Positions 7,804-16,360 of a stretch of DNA of 64,000 bases are shown here, piece after piece. The stretch is from positions 5,838,501 to 5,902,500 of the forward strand of contig NZ_CP023690.1 in NCBI RefSeq assembly GCF_008704795.1, in the 5' to 3' direction. A program made the position numbers and the translations under genes. How positions within the stretch are numbered: the stretch's first letter is position 1; each line of letters begins with the position of its first letter. Under the pieces are notes generated by a model. It did not search any database, was not told the origin of the DNA, and saw nothing but the letters and a program-made list of their open reading frames with translations. This DNA is from Streptomyces spectabilis (GTDB lineage Bacteria; Actinomycetota; Actinomycetes; Streptomycetales; Streptomycetaceae).

Positions 7804-9687
7804 ATGCGAGGCGACCCACCACGCGAGTACCAACACACCGAATCGACCCGTCTGCTGAGCGTCGGAGCCCGGCAGAACGCGGACTTCCGGCGCCGTGTCA
7901 TCGGCGAACTCGTCGGCCACGCCGAGCGCCCGGTCGCGCCGCCGCTCGGCGCCGACGTCCTGCCGGTGCTCGCGCACGCGCTGCGCGCCCGGCGCGAGGA
8001 GATCGTCAGCGCCCTGCTGCTGTTCGCCGTCTGGGCGGGGTTCGTCGCCGCCGATACGGTCATGGCCTGGGACGCGGCGAACGACCGTGCGGGCGGCGAC
8101 GCGGGACTCTCCCTCGGCGACACCCTGCTGCTCGCCTTCGACGGCGACGCGGCGGAAGGACCCGGCGACGCGTCCGGTGCCCTGCTGCCCGGCGGCTGGG
8201 CCCTGTGGTTCGCGGCGGTCGTGTTCCTGCTGTGGTGCGGGCGGATCGTCTCCGGCCGGGACACCGGTGCCGGGCAGCCGCTGCGACCGCTGCGCCTGCC
8301 CGCGGTGCTCGTCTGGCTGCGGCGCAGGTTCGGGTGGCTGGTGACCGTGCTGGCCTGGGTGTTCGGCAGCACGTACTGGTTCGCGGCGCTCACCGGGATC
8401 GCCGAGACGCCGTACCCGGTGATCTTCCCGCTGCTCGTCACGGTCGTGGTGTGGCGCCACCAGTTCCGCGCCAAGCGCGTGCTGCGCACCCAGCTCGCCC
8501 GGCAGGTCTTCGCCGAGACCGACCAGCCGGAGCTGCCCGCGCGCTACGCCGGGATCGCCGAGTGCGTCCGCAGGGAGCAGCGGGCCCCGCTCACCCTGTA
8601 CGACGTCAACCGCCCCTTCGTCGGCGCGGGCAAGCCCCGCAAGCCGTGGTCGGTCGTCCTGGAGCTGAAGCGCGACGACCGCCCGGACGCGAAGGGCGTG
8701 CCGCCGCAGGGGCCTCGCGGGCCGCTGACCGCGCGTGACGTCATCGACATGATCGACCCCCGGCTCAAGGGGCTGCGCAGGTCCGCGGGCGACACCAGCA
8801 AGGACCGGCTGCGGCATCTGGAGATCGACGAGTTCGTGTACCTGCCGTCGGGGGCGGGCCGCGACGAGAAGCTGTACACCGGCCGCGGCCACGAGACCGC
8901 GCGGGTGTACGACGCGAGCGCGGCGGAGCGGCACCTCGTCGACGCGGTGGGCGAGGGCGGCGAGGCCCGGCGGCACTTCCTGCGGCTGCGCGTCGGCTCC
9001 TGGAACGAGCAGGTCGTCGTCTCGCTCCTGGTCCGGGTGCACACGCAGGGCGGCATGCTGGTGCTCGAAGTGGTGCCGCACGTGCTCGGTCCGGTCCTGC
9101 CGGAGTTCCGCAGGGCCGACGCGGTCGCGGTGGGCGAGCCGGAGGGGCCGGTGCGGGACGCCCTGCGGGCGTGCGTGGACGGGCCCGCGTTCGGCGTGGC
9201 GATCGGCATCGGCGCGCTGCGCGCGCTGCCGTCGCTCGGGGCCGCGGTACGCCGCTGGTGCGCGGCCGGAGCGGACGAGCAGGACGGGCAAGGCCCGCAG
9301 GGCCCGGCGGGGAACGGCGCGCGGCACGCCGGGGCGCGCCCGCTGCCGCGCGCCGTGCGGGCGCTGCGCGCCCTCGGCGCCCGGCTGCTGCCGGTGCGCA
9401 CCGCGCCCCCGGACGCCCCGCTGGTCTCCCTGCGCGAACTCGCCGCCACCGACGAGCTGTCCCTGTTCCAGGAGATGGACGTCGCCCGCTACACGAAGAC
9501 CCTCCAGGACCGCATCGGCGAAGGCGTGCGCGAGGCGTTGCAGGACAGCGGCTACCGCACGGACCGCCTGGAGCAGAACATCACGCAGATCAACAACAGC
9601 GGCGTCTACATCAACGAGATGTCCGGCGGCGCCCTCGCCACCGGCGCCCAAGGCCAGGCCACCCACATGGAGAAGAGCACGGTATGA
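7804..9687 (+). CDS. Four-helix membrane protein of unknown function, first gene of a three-gene operon
   Basis: 627 residues; not recognised. The N-terminal cytoplasmic segment is followed by four predicted membrane helices at about 67-88, 130-152, 176-198 and 203-219. A soluble cytoplasmic region of about 400 residues then follows, with mixed alpha/beta character and no motif I can name. The last 35 residues turn polar and glycine-rich (NNSGVYINEMSGGALATGAQ), and the next gene's N-terminus has the same style. The stop overlaps the next start by 4 bases (ATGA), so the products are made together. ATG 7804 has no strong ribosome site and lies in an mdh-distal gap, so it may be leaderless. Confidence 0.85.
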   Translation: MRGDPPREYQHTESTRLLSVGARQNADFRRRVIGELVGHAERPVAPPLGADVLPVLAHALRARREEIVSALLLFAVWAGFVAADTVMAWDAANDRAGGDAGLSLGDTLLLAFDGDAAEGPGDASGALLPGGWALWFAAVVFLLWCGRIVSGRDTGAGQPLRPLRLPAVLVWLRRRFGWLVTVLAWVFGSTYWFAALTGIAETPYPVIFPLLVTVVVWRHQFRAKRVLRTQLARQVFAETDQPELPARYAGIAECVRREQRAPLTLYDVNRPFVGAGKPRKPWSVVLELKRDDRPDAKGVPPQGPRGPLTARDVIDMIDPRLKGLRRSAGDTSKDRLRHLEIDEFVYLPSGAGRDEKLYTGRGHETARVYDASAAERHLVDAVGEGGEARRHFLRLRVGSWNEQVVVSLLVRVHTQGGMLVLEVVPHVLGPVLPEFRRADAVAVGEPEGPVRDALRACVDGPAFGVAIGIGALRALPSLGAAVRRWCAAGADEQDGQGPQGPAGNGARHAGARPLPRAVRALRALGARLLPVRTAPPDAPLVSLRELAATDELSLFQEMDVARYTKTLQDRIGEGVREALQDSGYRTDRLEQNITQINNSGVYINEMSGGALATGAQGQATHMEKSTV

Positions 9688-10079
9688 GCGACCAGGGGAA
9701 CGGCGTCAGCACAGACGGCGGTTCGCACGTCAGCATCAACACGATCAGCGGAGGCTCGCAGGCCTTCGGCAAGGACGGCATCGCCGTGTCGGGCAGCTCC
9801 ACGACCGTCGTGGCGAGTCCGGCCCACGCCGACCTCCTCGCGTCCGTACGACGCCTGCGCCGCGATCTGGAGCAGGGCGAGCGGGCCGCGGAGGACGAGG
9901 CCCTGGACGCCGAACTGGCCGACGTGGAGGGCGAGATCGCCCGCACGGGCCGCAGCCGCGCCGAGCGGCTCGCGCGGGTGCGCGACCGCCTCGCCCAGTA
10001 CGCGCCCGCGTCCGCGACGGCCGCGTCCGTGACGGCCGTGCTCCAGGCCCTCGCCCAGCTGCCGCAGCTCCCGGGCTGA
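9684..10079 (+). CDS. Small protein with Gly-rich N-terminus and helical C-terminus
   Basis: 131 residues; reminiscent of small streptomycete proteins of the DUF5955 type, but not securely assigned. Residues 1-45 are Ser/Gly-rich with short beta-like repeats (SHVSINTISGGSQAFGKDG). Residues 48-105 form a charged amphipathic helix or coiled coil with LEQGERAAEDEALDAELADV. The tail is Ala/Leu-rich. It overlaps the upstream gene by 4 bases and lies 3 bases before the next, so it is the middle member of one operon. The N-terminus echoes the C-terminus of the upstream membrane protein (INEMSGGALATGAQG), suggesting co-assembly; this is inference. Confidence 0.8.
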   Translation: MSDQGNGVSTDGGSHVSINTISGGSQAFGKDGIAVSGSSTTVVASPAHADLLASVRRLRRDLEQGERAAEDEALDAELADVEGEIARTGRSRAERLARVRDRLAQYAPASATAASVTAVLQALAQLPQLPG

Positions 10080-10082
10080 GAC

Positions 10083-10868
10083 GTGCGCGTCTTCGACGAC
10101 GACCGCCAGGAATGGGTGGGGCACGAGCAGGAGCGGCAGGCCGTGGCGCTCCACGACCGGGACGCGGCGCGCCAGCGGGCCGCCTGGCGCGGGGCCGTCA
10201 CGGTGCTCGCCGTGTGCGGGCTCGCCTTCGGCACCTGGGCCCTCGGCTGGAAGGACGAGCCGGAGCCGACGGCGTACCTGCTGGCGCCGCAGTCCTCGGC
10301 GAACAGCCAGGAGAGCCAGAACAGCCAGGGGGCGGGCGGCGATTCCGCGGAGCGCTCGCCGACGGACGGCCCGTCCCCGGTGGCCGACGGGCTGCCGCCC
10401 GGCTACGAGACCCTGACCGACGCCCGGGGCTTCCGGGTGGCCCTGCCGATCGGCTGGAGCCGCACCTCGACGGCCGGGCAGGGCGGCATAGGAGTCGTCA
10501 ACTACCGCAACTACGGGGCGTCGCAACGGCTTCAGGTGTACGAGGTCAGCGAGCCGACCCCGGAAGCGTCGTTCCGGGACTTCCTGGACGACACCAAGGT
10601 GCCGAAGTCACCCTCGTTCCAGAAGCTCTCCCTGGAGACCATCGACGAGGGCCAGCGGCTCACGTACGTCACGGGCCGGATCGAGGACGAGCCCGACGTC
10701 GGCCCGTGGTACGTGGTGGACGACCGGTTCACGGCGGCCGACGGCAAGCTGTACGCGGTGGTGGGGTACGGGTCCACCTCGACGGACCGGGCGCTGGTGC
10801 GCCAGCTCGCCAGCAACGCGCGGGCCTGGTTCTGCCCGCCCGGCTCGGTCTGCCAGGACCCCGGCTGA
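10083..10868 (+). CDS. Single-span membrane protein with extracytoplasmic PsbP/kinase-sensor-like domain
   Basis: 261 residues from GTG 10083. A short basic cytoplasmic segment is followed by one membrane helix at about 38-57 (AVTVLAVCGLAFGTWALGW). A disordered Ser/Asn/Gln-rich stalk leads to an outer domain at about 100-255 (RGFRVALPIGWSRTSTAGQG). The domain resembles the extracellular part of many streptomycete Ser/Thr kinases, but no kinase domain is present. Two cysteines near the end (FCPPGSVC) could form a disulfide. It is the last gene of the three-gene operon. The role is unknown. Confidence 0.8.
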   Translation: MRVFDDDRQEWVGHEQERQAVALHDRDAARQRAAWRGAVTVLAVCGLAFGTWALGWKDEPEPTAYLLAPQSSANSQESQNSQGAGGDSAERSPTDGPSPVADGLPPGYETLTDARGFRVALPIGWSRTSTAGQGGIGVVNYRNYGASQRLQVYEVSEPTPEASFRDFLDDTKVPKSPSFQKLSLETIDEGQRLTYVTGRIEDEPDVGPWYVVDDRFTAADGKLYAVVGYGSTSTDRALVRQLASNARAWFCPPGSVCQDPG

Positions 10869-10888
10869 CGGACCGCGCCCGCGCGGGG

Positions 10889-12292
10889 TCAGCCGCGCGG
10901 GCGGCCGAGGCACAGGGTGACCACGGCCGCGACGGCGACCACGGCCAGGCCCACCACCCGCAGCGCGGACTCCATGCCGCCGGCGAAGTCGCCCCCGTGG
11001 TGGGCCAGGACCGTGCCCGTGACGGCCACGCCGAGCGCCGCGCCGATCTCCCGCGACGACGTGCTGAGGCCGGAGCCGAGGCCCGCCTGGTGCGGGGGCA
11101 GCGAGGTGACGACGCCCAGGGTCAGGGCGGGCATGCTCAGGCCGGTGCCCGCCGAGATGACGAGGAGCCAGCAGGCGTACAGGGCGTAGGGCGTCGAGGC
11201 GTCGACCGTCGACGTGGCGAGCAGGCCTGTGCCGATGAGGAGCAGGCCCCCGCCGACGACCGGGCGCGGCCTGCCGGACCAGCGTGCCGCGAGCCGGGGG
11301 ATGAGCACCATGCCGACGGTCAGCGGCACGATGGCGAAGCCCGCCTGCGCGGCCCCGTACCCCTTCACGTACTGCAGGTACTGCGAGTTGACGAAGAAGA
11401 GCGAGAAGAGGCCGAAGAAGCTGGCGGCCGTGCCGAGGGCCGCCGCGCTGAGCCGCCGGGAGCGGAAGACGCGCGGGTCGAACAGCGGCGCCTTCGACCG
11501 CAGCGCGTGCAGGACGAACGCGGCGATCAGGGCCGCGCCCACCGCGAACGCGGACAGGATGCGGGCCGACGTCCAGCCGTACAGCGGGCTCTCGATGATG
11601 CCGAAGAGGACCGCGACGAGACCGGTGATGAGCAGCAGCGTGCCGAACGGGTCGAGGGCGGGGGCCTCCTGGGACACCGGCGTGCGCGGCGTCGTGCGGG
11701 CCACCGCGAGGGCGAGCAGCGCGCCGAGCGGGAGCATGATCCAGAAGAGGGCGCGCCACGGCAGGTACGCGCCGATGAGGCCGCCGCCGACGTTGCCCGC
11801 GAGGCCGCCGAGGCCCGCCGAGAGCGCCCAGTAGGCGAGGACGCGGGGCTTCTCCGCCGGCGCCGCGACGCGCATCAGGATGGACAGGGTCGCGGGCATG
11901 ACGAGGGCGGCACCTGCGCCCGAGACGCCGCGCCCGGCGATGAGCAGGGCGGGCGTGGTGGCGAGCGCGCTCACCGTGGCGCCCGCGGCGAACAGGCCGA
12001 GCCCGGTGAGCAGCGCGCCCTTGCGGCCGTAGCGGTCGCCGAGCGCGCCCGCCGGGATCAGCAGGCCCGCGAACACGATCACGTACGCGTCGACGGTCCA
12101 GAGCAGTTCGCTCGCGTCGGGGCGCAGTGACGACGAAGTGAGCTGGGGGAGCAGCAGGTTGATGGCCGCGACCATGCTCTGGGCGACCAGGACGCAGGCG
12201 CACAGGACGATGAGCGTGATGCCCTTGAGGGGTGTCGGCTGCGGCGGCGACGCGGCCTTGACCGGCGCGTCACTGAGGGCAGGGGAAGACAA
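10889..12292 (-). CDS. MFS efflux transporter, DHA2-type with 14 helices
   Basis: Inner-membrane proton-coupled drug exporter family. From TTG 12292, preceded by GAGGAGGAG, it is 467 residues; the longer GTG reading to 12334 lacks a site. Fourteen hydrophobic segments are visible. Motif A-like GDRYGRKGALLTGLG follows helix 2, and helix 5 carries the GxxxGPxxGG-like GLGGLAGNVGGGLIGA. It is divergent from a LysR regulator over a gap with GCAATC repeats, the usual layout for regulator-controlled efflux. The substrate is not predictable. Confidence 0.92.
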   Translation of the reverse strand: MSSPALSDAPVKAASPPQPTPLKGITLIVLCACVLVAQSMVAAINLLLPQLTSSSLRPDASELLWTVDAYVIVFAGLLIPAGALGDRYGRKGALLTGLGLFAAGATVSALATTPALLIAGRGVSGAGAALVMPATLSILMRVAAPAEKPRVLAYWALSAGLGGLAGNVGGGLIGAYLPWRALFWIMLPLGALLALAVARTTPRTPVSQEAPALDPFGTLLLITGLVAVLFGIIESPLYGWTSARILSAFAVGAALIAAFVLHALRSKAPLFDPRVFRSRRLSAAALGTAASFFGLFSLFFVNSQYLQYVKGYGAAQAGFAIVPLTVGMVLIPRLAARWSGRPRPVVGGGLLLIGTGLLATSTVDASTPYALYACWLLVISAGTGLSMPALTLGVVTSLPPHQAGLGSGLSTSSREIGAALGVAVTGTVLAHHGGDFAGGMESALRVVGLAVVAVAAVVTLCLGRPRG

Positions 12293-12364
12293 GGCTCCTC
12301 CTCGGAGCGGGTGTGGTGGGGGATGCACGGCCACCGTAGGCTCGCCCCGTACCTGCTTTCCAGT

Positions 12365-12401
12365 GCAATCTCTGCAAGGAGTGATTGCGTGTGACGCAAT
12401 C
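12365..12401. promoter_or_regulatory. Likely LysR operator overlapping the regulator's ribosome site
   Basis: GCAATC (12365-12370), GATTGC (12383-12388) and GCAATC (12396-12401) form an inverted repeat with a 12-base spacer plus a third half-site. The AAGGAG ribosome site of the LysR gene lies inside the spacer. Binding here could block both transcription and translation of the regulator and control the divergent MFS gene. Confidence 0.6.
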
Positions 12402-13365
12402 CAGCGATCCCGAGTCGCCGCACCCGCCGAGCCCGGACACCCCGCACTCCCCGGGCCCGGACGCCGCGCGCCGCCCCGACGTCGACCTCAATCTCCTGAT
12501 CGCCCTCGACGCGCTGCTCGACGAGGGCAGTGTGCGCGGCGCCGCCCGGCGCCTCCATCTGTCCGAGCCCGCGATGAGCCGCACGCTCGGGCGCGTCCGC
12601 AAGGCGCTCGGCGACCCGGTCCTGGTGCGGGCGGGACGGCACATGGTGCCCACGCCGTACGCGCTCGCGGTGCGGGCGGAGGTCGGCGCGGTCCTCGACC
12701 GGGCCCGCGCGGTGTTCGCCGGGCCCGGCGCCCAGGACCTGCGCACCGTCGAGCGGACGCTCACGATCGTGGGGCAGGACTCGCTGGCCGCCACCTACGC
12801 CCCGGACCTGTTCGCCCGCGCGGCGGCGGAGGCGCCGGGGGTGCGGCTCCGCTTCCTGTCGGAGAGCCATCTGGACGCGCCGGTGCTGCGCGAGGGCGTC
12901 GCCGACCTGGAGGTCGGCGTGATCGACACGACCGCGCCCGAGGTGCGGGTCGAGCACTTCCTGGAGGACACGATGATGGGCCTCGTCAGGCCCGGACATC
13001 CGCTCCTCGAAGGGGAGTTGACCCCCCGCAGGTTCGCCGCGGCGGACCATCTGACGGTGTCCCGCAAGGGCCGCCTCGCGGGCCCGCTGGACGTGGCGCT
13101 CGCCGAGCGGGGCCTCGAGCGCCGGGTGGTCGGCAACGTGGGCACGTACCCCGCGTCGCTGTTCATCCTGCTGCGCACGGACCTGGTGGGGCTCGCCACC
13201 GGCTGGATGCGGCCGCTGACCGACGAGCTGGGCCTCGTCGGCTTCCCGATCCCCCTTCCGCTGCCGCCGCTGCGCCTGGCCATGGCCTGGCACCCGCGCC
13301 ACGACGCCGACCCGGCCCACGCGTGGCTGCGCGGGTGCGTCCGTGACCTGGTGCGACGCGACTGA
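12391..13365 (+). CDS. LysR-family transcriptional regulator
   Basis: 324 residues. A Pro-rich N-terminal extension of about 25 residues precedes the winged helix-turn-helix (DLNLLIALDALLDEGSVRGA, then LSEPAMSRTLGRVRKALGDP). The periplasmic-binding-like effector domain fills the rest (from VERTLTIVGQD). The ribosome site AAGGAG fixes GTG 12391 rather than TTG 12385. It is divergent from the MFS exporter and probably controls it and itself through the GCAATC repeats. The NodD/NahR-like layout suggests a small aromatic or similar effector; this is not demonstrable here. Confidence 0.92.
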   Translation: MTQSSDPESPHPPSPDTPHSPGPDAARRPDVDLNLLIALDALLDEGSVRGAARRLHLSEPAMSRTLGRVRKALGDPVLVRAGRHMVPTPYALAVRAEVGAVLDRARAVFAGPGAQDLRTVERTLTIVGQDSLAATYAPDLFARAAAEAPGVRLRFLSESHLDAPVLREGVADLEVGVIDTTAPEVRVEHFLEDTMMGLVRPGHPLLEGELTPRRFAAADHLTVSRKGRLAGPLDVALAERGLERRVVGNVGTYPASLFILLRTDLVGLATGWMRPLTDELGLVGFPIPLPLPPLRLAMAWHPRHDADPAHAWLRGCVRDLVRRD

Positions 13366-13438
13366 GTACGGGTGCGCGCACCGGATCTGAGTACGCGCGC
13401 CCTGTCCCGGGCGCCGCGCGTGCGGTGGACTCGGAGGC

Positions 13439-13810
13439 ATGCGACAGACCCAGGACACGCGGTGGTACGCCGTCCGGGCCCCCGAGCGGCCGTGGTACGC
13501 CGTGCGGGCCCCGGAGCGGGACGAGTGGTGGTGGCTGGCCCCCGCCGTCGGCACGGCCGCCGCGCTGCTCGGCGCGTGTCTGCGGGTGGGCGACGGCGAA
13601 CTGCCTTTCTTCTGGATCGCGTTGACCTGTGTGCCGGGCTTCCTGCTGGTCGCCGGGAGCTGGTTCGCGCCGCGGACGCGGGAGCGGCGCGGGGTGCGCG
13701 TGAGCCTGGCGGCGGCGGGCTGCGTGCTGACGTATCTGACCGTGAAGGTCTTCATGGCCGCGCTGTACGTCCTGGCGATCCTGATGTGGCTGCGGCAGGG
13801 CGACGGGTGA
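13439..13810 (+). CDS. Small membrane protein with duplicated N-terminal motif
   Basis: 123 residues with three predicted membrane helices (about 30-46, 55-77, 90-115). The cytoplasmic N-terminus carries the same nine residues twice (RWYAVRAPER and PWYAVRAPER), encoded by an 18-base direct repeat of DNA. ATG 13439 follows GGAGGC. The function is unknown. A strong hairpin follows directly after the stop. Confidence 0.7.
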   Translation: MRQTQDTRWYAVRAPERPWYAVRAPERDEWWWLAPAVGTAAALLGACLRVGDGELPFFWIALTCVPGFLLVAGSWFAPRTRERRGVRVSLAAAGCVLTYLTVKVFMAALYVLAILMWLRQGDG

Positions 13811-13840
13811 GACCCGGGCCGCTGGGGGGCGGCCCGGGTC
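13811..13840. terminator. Bidirectional terminator hairpin
   Basis: GACCCGGGCC (13811-13820) pairs perfectly with GGCCCGGGTC (13831-13840); two more G-C pairs continue inward. It starts directly after the TGA of the small membrane gene and faces the end of the convergent Gln-rich gene. Confidence 0.85.
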
Positions 13841-13868
13841 GGATGTCCACGCGGAGGGATGGGGGCTG

Positions 13869-14375
13869 TCAGAACTGCGATTGCTGCGACTGCTGGGGCT
13901 GCTGGGATTGCTGCGACTGCTGCATCTGCTGCGCGTGCTGCTGGATGACGCCTCGCGGCACCTCGATCTCCACGCCGCGCACCAGCATCCGGTCGTCGTA
14001 GGCGACGCGGACGGCCTGGCCGGTCTGGATCGCGAACACGATGGACTGGATGGCGAACTCGCTCGGGTCGAGCAGCTGCACGGGGCGGCCGTCGACCAGC
14101 AGGATCATGGCGCGCTCGTAGCCGGGGAACGGGACGATGGGGGCGCGGACGGCCTGGGCGTAGCCGACCTGGAACTGCGTCTGCGGCTGCGTGCCGGGCT
14201 GCTGGCCCATCTGCTGGAGCAGGCCCTGGAAGGGCTGCTGCTGACCGAACTGCTGGAGCTGCTGCTGGAGTTGCGGCGGCAGCTGGGACTGGCCCTGCTG
14301 CTGGAACGGGGACTGCCCGTGCTGCTGCTGCGGCGAGGTGCCGACGCCGCTGAAGCCGGGTGCGAACGATGTCAT
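13869..14375 (-). CDS. Glutamine-rich protein with conserved central domain
   Basis: 168 residues from ATG 14375. Residues 1-70 are dominated by Gln, Pro and Gly (PQLQQQLQQFGQQQPF). A folded segment lies at about 75-140 (APIVPFPGYERAMILLVDG, then AIQTGQAVRVAYDDRMLV). The tail is again Gln/Ser-rich (QQSQQSQQPQQSQQSQF). There is no signal peptide or membrane helix. The two Gln-rich arms look intrinsically disordered and prone to self-assembly. I do not recognise the central domain. Part of the 14376-14724 gap is the leader for this gene and the divergent HTH gene. Confidence 0.75.
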   Translation of the reverse strand: MTSFAPGFSGVGTSPQQQHGQSPFQQQGQSQLPPQLQQQLQQFGQQQPFQGLLQQMGQQPGTQPQTQFQVGYAQAVRAPIVPFPGYERAMILLVDGRPVQLLDPSEFAIQSIVFAIQTGQAVRVAYDDRMLVRGVEIEVPRGVIQQHAQQMQQSQQSQQPQQSQQSQF

Positions 14376-14706
14376 GCCTGTTTCACCCTTTCTCTCGGGC
14401 TCTGGGCCTTCTCGGGCTTGCCGTAGTGGCTGGTGCCTGGTCGACACCCTTGTACCGCCCCGTCGTTCTGGGTACCCGCACAACAGGACAAACCGGAGAG
14501 ACGGGGTGAGGGAACCTATACAAGACATGGTTCGCTTTTCATGAGCTTCGGGCCCGCGTGCGTACGAGGTAGAGGGCGGGCCCCGGCGTGCGCCAGGGTG
14601 CGTCAACCCGGCTTCCGGACGATTCGCGCCGGGGTGGCCGCGCCGGGGGTGACCTTCGAGGATCCGTCCGGAAAGGGGCCGTCGACTGTTGCCCCCCTGC
14701 TCGCGA

Positions 14707-14726
14707 ATGTAGTACTTCTTATACAT
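14707..14726 (+). promoter_or_regulatory. Operator-like inverted repeat at the HTH gene start
   Basis: ATGTA (14707-14711) and TACAT (14722-14726) form an inverted repeat with a 10-base spacer, and the start codon overlaps the second arm. The region is AT-rich against its surroundings. It suits autoregulation by the small HTH protein. Confidence 0.45.
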
Positions 14727-14970
14727 GAGCGAGCAAGTCCACAACAGGTTGGCCGTGGTGCGCGCCGAGCGGAAGGTGTCGCGCCAGAGCCTGGCCGAGG
14801 CCGTGGGCGTCCACTACCAGACCATCGGCTACATCGAGCGCGGGCAGTACAACCCGAGCCTCGACCTCGCCCTGAAGATCGCGAAGTACTTCGGGCTGCC
14901 GGTCGAGGCGCTGTTCTCCCTGGAGCCCTTTCGCCCGCTCACGGACCAGCTGTACGGGAGGGATCAGTAA
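14725..14970 (+). CDS. Small XRE-family transcriptional regulator
   Basis: 81 residues, essentially a single lambda-repressor-like helix-turn-helix. RLAVVRAERKVSRQSLAEAV is followed by recognition helix VHYQTIGYIERGQYNPSLD and the usual C-terminal LALKIAKYFGLPVEALFSLE. Small regulators of this kind commonly act as dimers next to a membrane protein of unknown function, as here (next gene 3 bases downstream). No ribosome site precedes ATG 14725, so translation may be leaderless. Confidence 0.93.
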   Translation: MSEQVHNRLAVVRAERKVSRQSLAEAVGVHYQTIGYIERGQYNPSLDLALKIAKYFGLPVEALFSLEPFRPLTDQLYGRDQ

Positions 14971-14973
14971 GTC

Positions 14974-15513
14974 ATGGCACAGCAGGAGCAGTTGACCCCG
15001 CACGACCGGCGCATGCACGCCCTGATGAACCGCACCGAGGGGGAGCCGCTGTACCGCACGGCCGGGCGGCGCCGCGCCGTGGTCGTCGCGCACATCGCGC
15101 TGACCGTCGCCGCCGTCGCCGCCTGGCTCGGCACGGTCGTCGGCGAGTCGTCCTGGGCGATGTGGGCGATGCTCGGCCTGCTGCTGCCCTGGTGCGTGGC
15201 CACCGGCGTCATCAACGGCGCCACGCGCGGCCTGCTCGAGCTGCGGCCGCGCGCCCTCGACGAGCGCCAGCGCGGCGAGCGCGAGCGGGTGCGGGCCCGC
15301 GCCCACCAGGCCATGACCTGGCTGCTGCTCGCCGCCGTGGTCGGCACGGGCCTCGCCGGGTTCTCGGGCGTGGACTTCAAGGCGCTGGTGTTCCAGGTGA
15401 CGTTCTGCGTCTTCATCGCCCAGTGGCTGATGCCCCTGTGGATAGCGGGCCTGACGGCCCGCGACGAGCCCCTCGACGAGGCCGACGACGTCGCGGCGGG
15501 GGCCGCGGGCTGA
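14974..15513 (+). CDS. Four-helix membrane protein coupled to the XRE regulator
   Basis: 179 residues with four predicted membrane helices (about 34-54, 60-80, 108-127, 130-152) in two hairpins separated by a charged segment LDERQRGERERVRARAHQ. GGGAGGG, located inside the end of the HTH gene, is its ribosome site, so the pair is cotranscribed. Similar HTH/membrane protein pairs are common in Gram-positive bacteria. The biochemical role is not known. Confidence 0.82.
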   Translation: MAQQEQLTPHDRRMHALMNRTEGEPLYRTAGRRRAVVVAHIALTVAAVAAWLGTVVGESSWAMWAMLGLLLPWCVATGVINGATRGLLELRPRALDERQRGERERVRARAHQAMTWLLLAAVVGTGLAGFSGVDFKALVFQVTFCVFIAQWLMPLWIAGLTARDEPLDEADDVAAGAAG

Positions 15514-15568
15514 GCGCGCCCCGGAGGGGTGCGGGGAACTGCGCGCTCAGCCACGACGAACCCGCAGG
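15514..15568. repeat. Dispersed GC-rich element between convergent genes
   Basis: The sequence GGGGTGCGGGGAACTGCGCG (15526-15545), followed by CAGCCACGACGAACCCGCAG, is of a type seen repeatedly in Streptomyces intergenic gaps. GCGCGC repeats at both sides allow a hairpin, so it probably ends both transcripts. Confidence 0.5.
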
Positions 15569-16360
15569 TCAGGTCTTCTGCAGCTGCTCCTGGAGCTTCC
15601 CGATGTCCACGGATTCGCCGGCCGAAGGCGTCTTCGTCGGCACGGGGTCGCCGTAGTCACTCAGCGTGGTTGTCTTGTCCTCGCCGTCGCCCTTCTCCGT
15701 GGCGCGGATCAGATAGGGCTTCCCCTCGGACGCCACGTACAGCGTCTTCTCCTTGCCGTCCTCGGTGGACGTGAGCGGGATGACCTTGGTGCCGTCGACC
15801 GTGGTGACCTCGCCCTTCTTCAGCTTGTCCGTGTCGTCGTCGGAGTCCTCGTCGACCGACTTCTGCAGCTTCTTGAGGTCGCAGACCTCGGAGAGGCCCT
15901 TGAGCAGCGGGTCGCTCGTGCTGCCGTGGACGTAGCGGCTCTTGAACAGCTCGGCGGCGGCCGCGCCGTCGCCGCCCGGCACCTGGTTCTTCCAGAAGGC
16001 GCTGTCGGGCTTCATCCACACCTTGTCGCCCCGCTTGACCAGGTCGGCGGAGCCGCCGCCCGCGGCGAACGTGAGCTTGCCGGTGCAGTTGCCGTCCCGG
16101 TCGAGCGTCAGGTCCATCGACGCCGGATCGTCCTTCTCGGCGTCGGTGCCCTTCTCCTCCAGCTTGATGTGCACCGACGTGGCGTCGAGCAGCTCCTGCT
16201 TCGCCTTGTCCGAGATCTCCTGGGCGCTGAGGTCCGAGGTCTTGTCCTTCTTGTCGCCGTCGTCGTCGTCCGACGAGCATGCGGGAACGAGCAGCGCCAG
16301 GGCCGCCGCCGCGCAGACCCCGGTAGCGGCCCGCCCCGACTTAAGAGACATTCGCCTCAT
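15569..16360 (-). CDS. Secreted lipoprotein, LppX/LolA-like
   Basis: 263 residues from ATG 16360 with an excellent GGAGGT site. The signal peptide ends in the lipobox VPAC (about residues 23-27), followed by an acidic SSDDDDGDKKDK linker. The remainder is a beta-rich domain (ATSVHIKLEEKGTDAE, DKVWMKPDSAFWKNQVPGG, KPYLIRATEKGDGED), resembling mycobacterial LppX/LprG-type lipoproteins that bind lipid in a half-barrel. Two cysteines (GNCTGKL and EVCDLKKL) may pair. The lipid carrier role is inferred from fold resemblance only. It is divergent from betB. Confidence 0.82.
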   Translation of the reverse strand: MRRMSLKSGRAATGVCAAAALALLVPACSSDDDDGDKKDKTSDLSAQEISDKAKQELLDATSVHIKLEEKGTDAEKDDPASMDLTLDRDGNCTGKLTFAAGGGSADLVKRGDKVWMKPDSAFWKNQVPGGDGAAAAELFKSRYVHGSTSDPLLKGLSEVCDLKKLQKSVDEDSDDDTDKLKKGEVTTVDGTKVIPLTSTEDGKEKTLYVASEGKPYLIRATEKGDGEDKTTTLSDYGDPVPTKTPSAGESVDIGKLQEQLQKT

